NCBI GenBank assembly: GCA_013360465.1
Contig: JABWBO010000030.1
Location: forward strand, 1 to 40,850
From: Anaerolineae bacterium
Lineage (GTDB): Bacteria; Chloroflexota; Anaerolineae; Aggregatilineales; Phototrophicaceae
Direction of reading: 5' to 3'
Length of the DNA stretch: 40,850 nt
This document shows positions 34,556 to 40,850 of this stretch, in pieces (position 1 is the stretch's first letter; each line of letters begins with the position of its first letter). The notes beneath the pieces are model-generated. The model saw nothing but the letters and a program-made list of their open reading frames with translations, was not told where the DNA came from and ran no database searches. Both the position numbers and the translations under genes were made by a program.

Positions 34556-35767
34556 CTACTGCGAAGGGTACGACACCCCCCCGCCGGTGATGCGGTTCAG
34601 CCACTCCTGGGCGAAGGTGTAATTGGGGTCCAGTCTCAGCGCGTGTCGCAGATCCCATACCGCCTGCCAGGGGTTGCCTTTGAAGTACCAGCACACCCCA
34701 CGTCCACCGTAGGCATAGGCATAGGTCGGCGCGACCTGAATCGCCCGCTCGTAATCCATCAGCGCGGCGTCATACTGCCCCCAGCCCATCAGTACGTTGC
34801 CGTGATTGTAGTAGGGATACGGCGTGTTCGGCTCAAGGCGCATAGCGGCTTCGAAGTCGGCGAGCGCGGCGGTGGCGTTGCCGAGCGCCTGCTGCGCCAG
34901 CCCGCGATTCAGATACGCCGCCCCATTCATCGGCGCGAGCATCAGGCAGGCGTTGTAATCACTGACCGCCCCGGCGAAGTCGCCCCGCTGCTGCCGCGCC
35001 CAGCCCCGATTGATATACATCAGGGGGTTGTTGTTTTCCAGGCGGATGGCGCTGTCATAATCCTGAATCGCTGCGATGAGGTCGCCTTTGCGGAAGCGCG
35101 ACCAGCCTCGGTTGTTGTACGCCATCGCAAAATTCGGGTCCAGGCGGATCACCTCGTCGTAGTCGCGGATCGCCCCATCGTGATTTTCGACGGAGGCTTT
35201 GGCGAACGCCTGCTGGAATAACTGCTGCGCGTTCATCTGCTGCACCGTCGGCAGCGGCGCGGCGAACGCCGCCTCAATTCGCCGCTGCACATCGGCGCGC
35301 TCCGCCGCCGGCGTAGGATGAATGACCAGGTCAAGCGTCTTGTTCAGATAGCGCCGTTCCAGTTTGTCAATCGCTTCGTCGAAATAGCCGCGCGGCACTT
35401 CCAGCGCATTGTAGTCCTTCAGCAGCGCCAGCTGACCCACCAGGTACGGCTTCGCCTGCTCCCAGTTGAAATCGTCGAAGGTGACGGGGATGACGTTGCG
35501 CCGCTCGGCAATCGCTGCTTCGATCTCCCGGCGCACCCAGTCGCCCGGCTCGATGCAGCGGCTCAGCGTGTCGGCGTGTAGGATCAGCACAAAGTGCGCC
35601 CGTGCGCGAATCTGGTTCAGGATCACCTGCTCGAATGACCCGGAGTCGATGCTTTCGAAGTCGAAGAAGACGTCGTAGCCCCGCCCTTTCAGCGCGTGGA
35701 AGACGTTCAGGGCGGTGTAGTAGCTGGTGCGTCGGTAGCTGATGAAGATGGTCTTTTCGATCTGCAT
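34556..35767 (-). CDS. TIR-domain protein with C-terminal TPR repeats
   Basis: A 403-residue soluble protein. An N-terminal TIR domain (about 5-135) shows IFISYRR, YDVFFDFESIDSG, and GDWVRREIEAAI followed by RRNVIPV. Glu81 in WVRREI is at the position of the catalytic glutamate in NAD-cleaving TIR domains such as SARM1, so NADase activity is possible. A linker (about 136-180) is followed by about six TPR units (about 185-395), e.g. AIRDYDEVIRLDPNFAMAY and AIQDYDSAIRLENNNPLMY, for protein contacts. The ATG at 35767 has GGTGGAG just upstream; a TTG four codons earlier is less likely. It is convergent with the Cache-channel gene (61 bp between stops). Confidence 0.88.
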   Translation of the reverse strand: MQIEKTIFISYRRTSYYTALNVFHALKGRGYDVFFDFESIDSGSFEQVILNQIRARAHFVLILHADTLSRCIEPGDWVRREIEAAIAERRNVIPVTFDDFNWEQAKPYLVGQLALLKDYNALEVPRGYFDEAIDKLERRYLNKTLDLVIHPTPAAERADVQRRIEAAFAAPLPTVQQMNAQQLFQQAFAKASVENHDGAIRDYDEVIRLDPNFAMAYNNRGWSRFRKGDLIAAIQDYDSAIRLENNNPLMYINRGWARQQRGDFAGAVSDYNACLMLAPMNGAAYLNRGLAQQALGNATAALADFEAAMRLEPNTPYPYYNHGNVLMGWGQYDAALMDYERAIQVAPTYAYAYGGRGVCWYFKGNPWQAVWDLRHALRLDPNYTFAQEWLNRITGGGVSYPSQ

Positions 35768-36012
35768 GGCTCCACCCAATTAGACGACGGCACAGTTCCC
35801 TGATACAGCGATCATATCCCATTTTTGTGGGGGATCGCACCTGAATCAAAGCATATCTTCTCGGTCAGGATGCCCCTCTGTGAAGCAAAGGTTAACGATG
35901 CTTCACACAATCATCACAAGCCATTGCATAGAATCCACAGGAGTTCACGGCGTATCCTGCCGGCACGCCGGCAAAGCCAGGTCAAGACCATCATCAGCAC
36001 CACAGGAGACAC

Positions 36013-37623
36013 ATGACCCGCAAAGCATCGCGCTCCTTCTGCCATTTCGGCAGCGCAGTTCTCATCATCCTGCTGTTTGCCACAGCCTGTTCCAGCGGCG
36101 GTCCTTCGACGACGCTGCGCATCGTCTCCGGGTCGGAAAATCGACCGCTGGAACCGATCATCCAGGAATGGGCGCGTTCGCACAACACAACGGTTGAGAT
36201 GACCTATCAGGGGTCGGTCGATATTGCCCGGCTGCTGCAAAACGGCGGCGCGTCGTTTGACGGGGTGTGGCCCGCCAACCGTCTGTGGATCGATTTCGGC
36301 GACACCCAGAATATCGTGCGTCACGATGCCAGCATCATGCGTTCGCCGGTGATCCTGGGCGTCAAACGCAGTATCGCCGAAAGTCTGGGATGGCTGAATC
36401 GCGATGTGACCCTCAGCAACATCCTCACCGCCGCTGAATCCGACGATCTGCGCTTCATGATGACCTCCGCCACTCAGTCCAATTCAGGCGCATCGTTCTA
36501 CTTCGGGGCGCTCAACGCCTTTGCCGGCTCGCCAGAGGTGGTCACCGGCGCGCACCTGGAAGACTCCGCCGTCACCGAACAGGTCGAACGCATCCTCGGC
36601 GAGGTCGATCGTTCCAGCGGCAGCAGCGGCTTCCTCAAAGACCTGTTCTTGCAGCAGTATGACCGGTTCGACGCGATGGTCAATTACGAAGCAGTGATTA
36701 TCGAGACCAACCAAGCGCTGCTGCGCAGCGGGCGCGAACCGCTCTATGCCATTTATCCTGTCGATGGGCTGACCATCGCCGATTCCCCCCTGGGCTACAT
36801 CGACCGGGGCGAGGAGGCGAAGGAAGAGGCGTTTCTGGCGCTTCAGCAGCACCTCCTCAGCGAGACCGTCCAGCGGCAGCTCCTGGCGCAGGGGCGGCGC
36901 ACCAGCCTGCTCGGCATCGATCTCTCGAGTGCCGACCGCAGCGTCTTCCGCCCGGAATGGGGTATTGATGCCGATCGCCTACTCCAGCCGATTCGCCTGC
37001 CGAGCCGCGAGGTCATCGAGCAGGCGCTCAACCTCTACCAGATCGCCTTGCGCCGTCCCTCCTGCACGATCTATGTCCTCGACTTCTCCGGCAGCATGGC
37101 GGAGCGGGGCGAAGCCGATCTCAAGGCGGCGATGCGCACCCTGCTCAATCAGTCCATCGCCCAGCAGTATTTCCTGCAAGGGCATCCTGGAGATGTCACC
37201 CAGGTCATTCTGTTCAACGAAAACATCATCAACCAGAATGAGCTGAGCCGCTGGCGGGTGGTCGGCAGCGATCCAGAGGATCTGCTGCACCTTTCGCGGC
37301 AGATCGAAGCGGTCAGTTCTGGCGGCAATACCAACATCTTCGACTCCACCCGACTCGCCCTGGAAGAGATGTCTCGACTGCGCACGCCGGAATGCCTGCC
37401 CGCCGTCATCCTGATGACCGATGGGCAGGACAACAGCGGAGATCGATCTGCACTGGAGCGTTACGTCGATTCGCGCGAAAACGATATCCCTGTCTTCGCC
37501 ATCATGTTCGGCAGCGCCGACTCCGAACAGCTTGACCCGATCGTGGCGCGCACTTATGGGCGCGTTTTCGACGGACGAAGCGACCTTGTGACCGCTTTCC
37601 GCGAAGCCAAGGGCTACAACTAA
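36013..37623 (+). CDS. Lipoprotein with solute-binding domain fused to VWA domain
   Basis: A 536-residue exported protein. The N terminus is a lipoprotein signal with ATAC (Cys26) after a hydrophobic stretch. Residues about 30-335 look like a type II periplasmic binding protein (LRIVSGSENRPLEPI at its start). Residues about 350-530 form a von Willebrand A domain with a full metal site: DFSGSM (Asp357, Ser359, Ser361), Thr440 (GGNTNIFD) and Asp470 (MTDGQD). So a ligand-binding module and a metal-dependent adhesion module are joined on one membrane-anchored chain. The next gene encodes a binding-domain paralogue without VWA, 13 bp later. The ligand is unknown; no ABC permease is nearby, so transport is not implied. 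Confidence 0.88.
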   Translation: MTRKASRSFCHFGSAVLIILLFATACSSGGPSTTLRIVSGSENRPLEPIIQEWARSHNTTVEMTYQGSVDIARLLQNGGASFDGVWPANRLWIDFGDTQNIVRHDASIMRSPVILGVKRSIAESLGWLNRDVTLSNILTAAESDDLRFMMTSATQSNSGASFYFGALNAFAGSPEVVTGAHLEDSAVTEQVERILGEVDRSSGSSGFLKDLFLQQYDRFDAMVNYEAVIIETNQALLRSGREPLYAIYPVDGLTIADSPLGYIDRGEEAKEEAFLALQQHLLSETVQRQLLAQGRRTSLLGIDLSSADRSVFRPEWGIDADRLLQPIRLPSREVIEQALNLYQIALRRPSCTIYVLDFSGSMAERGEADLKAAMRTLLNQSIAQQYFLQGHPGDVTQVILFNENIINQNELSRWRVVGSDPEDLLHLSRQIEAVSSGGNTNIFDSTRLALEEMSRLRTPECLPAVILMTDGQDNSGDRSALERYVDSRENDIPVFAIMFGSADSEQLDPIVARTYGRVFDGRSDLVTAFREAKGYN

Positions 37624-37636
37624 GGATCGCACCACC

Positions 37637-38746
37637 ATGAACAACCGACTGGCGCTCGTCCGCTCGCTTATCGTCCTGGCTTTTGTCGTCTTCGTCCTGG
37701 TGGTGCTGCTGCCGACCATCATTCAGCAGGTCACGCCGCGCACTCTGACGACCGTCACCTGCTTTGTCGGCAGTGAAAAAGACGACTTCCTCAAAAACCC
37801 GGAGGTCGTCCGCCTGCTCGCCGACCGCTACGGCTTGGAAGTCAGCTACAGCCGCGTGGGCAGCATCGAGCAGGCGTTCATCGACTCGTCGCAGGTGGAC
37901 TGCCTGTGGCCCTCCAACACCAGCGCGCTGGAAATCTACCGCAGCCAGCACCAGCAGGATTTTGACAGCGGCGGGATCAGCTACGAGACGATCTTCAACT
38001 CACCCATCGTCCTTTTCTCCTGGACGCCCCTGGTACAGGCGCTCGTCGATCAGGGGTTGTTCGTCGTTCAGCCAGAAGGATACACCACCGTCGATACTAC
38101 CCGGCTGATCGAACTGCTCACCAGGACGCCCAAACCCACCTGGGCGGAAGTCGGCGTGGACGAACTGTTCGGCTCCTTCAACGTCATCACCAGCGACCCC
38201 GCGCGCAGCAATTCCGGCAACATGTTCTACGGCTTGTTCGCCAACATGCTCGCCGGCGGGCAGGTGGCATCGCTGGAGGCAATGCGCGAAAACCTGCCGG
38301 CGCTCCGAGCCTACTATGAAAGCCAGGGCTATATGGAAGAAAGTTCGGGCATCCTGTTCGAACGTTTCGTCAACACCGGCATGGGCGCGCACCCGATCAT
38401 CGCCAATTACGAAAGCCTGCTGATCGAGTTCATCGTGCAGCATCGTGAGCAGATGGACGCCGTGCTGAGCCAGATTCACATCATCTACCCGACTCCTACA
38501 GTCTGGTCTTCGCACCCGCTGATCGCCCGCACCGATGCTGGCAGGAAACTGCTGGAAGCGCTGCGCGATGAGCGCCTCCAGCAGATCGCCTGGGAGCAGC
38601 ACGGTTTCAGGAGCGGCTTGTTGGGCATCGAAAACGATCCGTCAATCCTGTCGCTGACCGGCATCCCGGCGGAGATCACCTCGGTCATTCCGCTGCCGCG
38701 CGCCGAAGGCATCATCGAAATGCTGGACTTCCTACGCCAGCCCTGA
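37637..38746 (+). CDS. Membrane-anchored solute-binding-like protein
   Basis: A 369-residue protein with one N-terminal helix (about 9-31) and no lipobox, so probably kept in the membrane with the rest outside. The remainder is a periplasmic-binding-like fold: VTCFVGSEKDDFL at the first strand, CLWPSNTSALEIY, NVITSDPARSNSGNMFYG and IIANYESLLIEF. The last two are like MTSATQSNSGASFYFG and MVNYEAVIIE in the upstream VWA protein, so the two are paralogues. It starts 13 bp after that gene and is thus co-transcribed. It lacks the VWA part. A paired function as sensor or co-receptor is inference. Confidence 0.82.
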   Translation: MNNRLALVRSLIVLAFVVFVLVVLLPTIIQQVTPRTLTTVTCFVGSEKDDFLKNPEVVRLLADRYGLEVSYSRVGSIEQAFIDSSQVDCLWPSNTSALEIYRSQHQQDFDSGGISYETIFNSPIVLFSWTPLVQALVDQGLFVVQPEGYTTVDTTRLIELLTRTPKPTWAEVGVDELFGSFNVITSDPARSNSGNMFYGLFANMLAGGQVASLEAMRENLPALRAYYESQGYMEESSGILFERFVNTGMGAHPIIANYESLLIEFIVQHREQMDAVLSQIHIIYPTPTVWSSHPLIARTDAGRKLLEALRDERLQQIAWEQHGFRSGLLGIENDPSILSLTGIPAEITSVIPLPRAEGIIEMLDFLRQP

Positions 38747-38785
38747 ACTGCATCGGGTCTAGTTTCGCCCACGAGCAGACGAGCC

Positions 38786-38818
38786 TCCGGCGTACCGGCT
38801 GACGCCTGGCACGCCGGA
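38786..38818 (+). terminator. Possible hairpin after the binding-protein pair
   Basis: TCCGGCGT (38786-38793) and ACGCCGGA (38811-38818) are exact complements, 17 bases apart, with AGTTGGTTTTCC after. A second, weaker hairpin CGGGGT/ACCCCG is at 38838-38853. Neither has a strong T tract, so terminator function is uncertain. Confidence 0.4.
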
Positions 38819-38977
38819 AGTTGGTTTTCCGTCTCAGCGGGGTGTGAACCCCGTTTGCGCCAATCCTGTTTTAGTTTTAACATCTACAGAGTCATGCTGC
38901 GGCGCTGACGACTCCTGCTGGCTGTCGTGCGTCGTTTTTCGTGATAGGCTGTTCATTCCGAAAAGAAAGGGTGTGCC

Positions 38978-39598
38978 GTGCGTCGATTGCTGCCTCTTCT
39001 GCTCCTGCTGGTGCTGCTGGCGACCACCGTGTTTCCGGCATCGGCATCCGGGACTGTCGAACATATCGTAGATCGCGGCGAGACGCTTTCCAGCATCGCC
39101 CGGCATTATCACACCTCCGTCCATGCCATCCTGGCGGCGAACCCGTCGATCTGGAATCCCAACGTCCTCTGGGCAGGCATGCGCCTTCAGATTCCGGCGG
39201 GCGATCACCAGCCGCCGCCCCCGCCGCCGCCGCCCTATCCTGAGGGCGGATGCTCCTGGTACGTCGTGCGCTACGGCGATACGCTCATCGGCATCGCCGC
39301 CTGGTACGGCATCAGCCCCTGGGACATCGCCGAATTCAACGGCATCTACAACCTGAACCATATCTACGCCGGCATGTACCTGCAAATCCCCTGCGGCGGC
39401 AGCCCTGATCCTCACCCCTGCCCCTACGGCGGCTGCATGGCGACGACCAGCTACACCGTGCAGTACGGTGACAATCTGACCCTCATCGCGGCGCGCTATG
39501 GCGTCACCGTCGACGCAATTTTGGCAGCCAACGCCGCCACGATCCCTTATGGCAACTACATCCAGCCGGGGCAGGTCATTCAGATACCGGTCGGCTAG
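38978..39598 (+). CDS. Secreted protein with three LysM domains
   Basis: A 206-residue exported protein. A signal peptide (RRLLPLLLLLVLLATTVFPASASG) ... is cleaved near residue 24. Three LysM domains follow, about 28-72, 95-137 and 158-205, each starting with a VxxGDTL-type motif (VDRGETLSSIA, VRYGDTLIGIA, VQYGDNLTLIA) and ending in LQIP or IQIP. A run of eight prolines (about 79-86) links the first two and a Pro/Cys/Gly stretch the last two. LysM domains bind N-acetylglucosamine-containing polymers such as peptidoglycan; no catalytic domain is attached. The start is a GTG with GAAAGGG upstream. It seems a single-gene unit with a terminator behind it. Confidence 0.92.
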   Translation: MRRLLPLLLLLVLLATTVFPASASGTVEHIVDRGETLSSIARHYHTSVHAILAANPSIWNPNVLWAGMRLQIPAGDHQPPPPPPPPYPEGGCSWYVVRYGDTLIGIAAWYGISPWDIAEFNGIYNLNHIYAGMYLQIPCGGSPDPHPCPYGGCMATTSYTVQYGDNLTLIAARYGVTVDAILAANAATIPYGNYIQPGQVIQIPVG

Positions 39599-39609
39599 AC
39601 CTCGATCCT

Positions 39610-39651
39610 CGCCCCTCCTCCTGCGCAACCAGGAGTGAGGGGCGATTCTTT
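39610..39651 (+). terminator. Rho-independent terminator after the LysM gene
   Basis: CGCCCCTC plus CTCCTG (39610-39623) pair with CAGGAG and GAGGGGCG (39630-39644, one bulged T) around a six-base loop, followed by ATTCTTT. It lies 12 bp past the LysM stop. A smaller hairpin, GAGGGG/CCCCTC, follows at 39656-39671. Confidence 0.75.
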
Positions 39652-39687
39652 GATGGAGGGGTGCGCCCCTCGTGAGGAAGCGCGGCA

Positions 39688-40542
39688 ATGTCCGTTTACG
39701 ACTCACTCCGTGCTGCATGGCGCGCGATCCGGCGGAGACCGGCGCTGCTGCTGATCGCCGCCCTGCTGCTGTCGGCATTCCCCGCCAACGCTCAGGACAT
39801 CCTGCCGCCGATCCCCATGACGATACCGACGCTCATCCCTGCGCCCGGCGCGCCTATCGAATTCACCGCAGTCAGCGCCGGTCAGGATGATGCCGTATCC
39901 CTGGAGGCGCTGCGGGCGCAGGGCTTCGCCTGGACCGCTGTGCGCTTCCGTCCTGCCGGCTTCGCCTTCCCGGAAGCCGCGCGCGCTAACCTCGGCAGGC
40001 TGATCGCGCAGCTGCACGAGTCTGACTTTGGCGTCCTCATCCAGATCGACTTCGCCACGCCGCCGACCACCGATGCCGCCGGATTCCTGAACTTCCTTGC
40101 CGAAATCGCCGTCCTTCAGCCGGAGGGTATACAGATCGGCAGGAATCTGAACGATGGAAGCATCGCCCCGGAAAACTACGTCGGCTTGATGCGCCAGGCG
40201 TTTGCCGCGATCAAGCGCGCCAGCGTCGAAACCCTGGTGATCAGCGGCATACTCGATGAGGCTCTCGAAGGCGATGACTGCGCGCAGGCGTGTTCGGAAG
40301 AAGCCTATCGGGCGGCGCTGGCGGCGGCGGGGTTGGATCGCTTCGCCGACTGCATCGCCATAGGTTTCGATGCCTCGTCGCTGATGGCGGCGCTGGACAT
40401 CGCCGCTCCGCTCAACGCTTATGCGGTATCCTTTCCCGACAAACCCCTGTGTGTCACGGCAGAAGGCTCTCCCGACCCTGATTCGCTGGTCGAGGTGCTG
40501 GCGGAAGCCGGGCGCGTTCGCCTGCTGATCCTCGACGCCTGA
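39688..40542 (+). CDS. Exported protein of unknown function
   Basis: I do not recognise a family with confidence. The 284-residue protein has a basic lead and a hydrophobic signal (about 20-33) ending in ANAQD, so it is probably secreted. The rest alternates strands and helices, with LEALRAQGFAWTAVRF, AQLHESDFGVLIQIDF and LQPEGIQIGRNLND, which looks like part of a TIM barrel as in glycosyl-hydrolase-like extracellular proteins, but I see no clear acid pair. The ATG at 39688 is preceded by GAGGAAG with good spacing. It is divergent in function from the LysM gene and separated from it by a terminator. A small glycosidase-like or carbohydrate-binding protein is only a guess. Confidence 0.7.
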   Translation: MSVYDSLRAAWRAIRRRPALLLIAALLLSAFPANAQDILPPIPMTIPTLIPAPGAPIEFTAVSAGQDDAVSLEALRAQGFAWTAVRFRPAGFAFPEAARANLGRLIAQLHESDFGVLIQIDFATPPTTDAAGFLNFLAEIAVLQPEGIQIGRNLNDGSIAPENYVGLMRQAFAAIKRASVETLVISGILDEALEGDDCAQACSEEAYRAALAAAGLDRFADCIAIGFDASSLMAALDIAAPLNAYAVSFPDKPLCVTAEGSPDPDSLVEVLAEAGRVRLLILDA

Positions 40543-40578
40543 GGCGGTTCGGCGGCGCGACCGCCCGCCCTTATATCG

Positions 40579-40850
40579 TCACAGCCAGTCGGCGAGCGCG
40601 GTCAGGCACGCTTCGACGCTGATCCCGTCGCGCGCCCAATCCCAGGCTGCCGGCGCGCCCCCCGCCACCCCAAGCGCCCCGACTTCGACCGGACGCCACA
40701 GGACTCGCACCGCCTTCCCAAACGGCGCGTAGCGGCGCGGGTCGGTCGGTCCGAAGATGGCGGCGGTGCGCGTCCCGACCGCCGCCGCCAGATGCGTCAT
40801 GCCGGTGTCATTGCCCACATACAGCGCCGACTCCGCCGCCAGCGCGGCGA
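40579..40850 (-). CDS. GT9-family glycosyltransferase, C-terminal part (5' end outside window)
   Basis: The frame is open to the window edge, so only the last 90 residues are present. They show the strongest family signature of glycosyltransferase family 9 (ADP-heptose transferase-like): LYVGNDTGMTHLAAAVG, then AAIFGPTDPRRYAPFG. The Asp-Thr-Gly-x-x-His stretch binds the sugar-nucleotide. Members add sugars to envelope glycans; in Chloroflexota the acceptor is usually not lipopolysaccharide, so the substrate is open. It is convergent with the upstream exported-protein gene. Confidence 0.88.
   Translation of the reverse strand, partial: AALAAESALYVGNDTGMTHLAAAVGTRTAAIFGPTDPRRYAPFGKAVRVLWRPVEVGALGVAGGAPAAWDWARDGISVEACLTALADWL

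Noticed and set aside
32401-35767. Cache-channel and TIR-TPR genes as one defence system (TIR signal opening a channel)
   Set aside because: The genes converge and are on separate transcripts, the Cache part faces outside the cell, and there is no other defence gene nearby.
38838-38853. CGGGGTGTGAACCCCG hairpin as a terminator
   Set aside because: Stem of six pairs only and no T tract directly after; it may be part of a dispersed intergenic repeat.

Overview
The window is GC-rich, densely coded DNA, probably from a member of the Chloroflexota (Anaerolineae-like). That assignment is inference: it rests on gene content (a solute-binding/VWA lipoprotein, many PAS and hybrid kinases, sugar ABC operons, DUF4405/FMN-binding/ApbE genes) and not on a marker gene. 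I saw no rRNA, tRNA, CRISPR array or phage gene.

Region 1 (1-8304) concerns glycerol and dihydroxyacetone. It holds the end of dhaL, a DhaM-HPr-enzyme I fusion that can carry PEP-derived phosphate to the Dha kinase, a remnant of an NAD-kinase-like gene, an orphan PAS histidine kinase, and on the other strand an SDR followed by a glycerol-3-phosphate dehydrogenase. Region 2 (8305-18004) holds a CNNM/CorC membrane protein, an OmpR-type response regulator with its kinase, and divergently a four-gene extracytosolic flavin electron-transfer operon (DUF4405 cytochrome-like protein, an unassigned two-TM protein, an FMN-binding protein and its flavin transferase ApbE). It closes with a hybrid kinase and an HTH-receiver protein on the minus strand.

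Region 3 (18194-32320) is for carbohydrate uptake and breakdown. A glucose/mannose-type ABC operon is followed by an AraC regulator and two GH127-type beta-L-arabinofuranosidase-like genes that flank a second ABC importer. An aldo/keto reductase, a nucleoside-diphosphate-sugar-epimerase-like protein and a DUF123 protein come next. Neither importer has an ATPase gene here. Each carries a hairpin between the binding-protein gene and the first permease gene, which would favour excess binding protein.

Region 4 (32401-40850) is sensory and envelope related. It has a Cache-domain protein whose C-terminal half looks like a pentameric ligand-gated ion channel, a TIR-TPR protein, a tandem pair of solute-binding-like proteins (one fused to a VWA domain), a triple-LysM secreted protein, an exported protein of unknown function and the end of a GT9 glycosyltransferase. 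The Cache-channel fusion is the most unusual item. The flavin operon, with repeated sequence sites between it and the divergent two-component system, is second.
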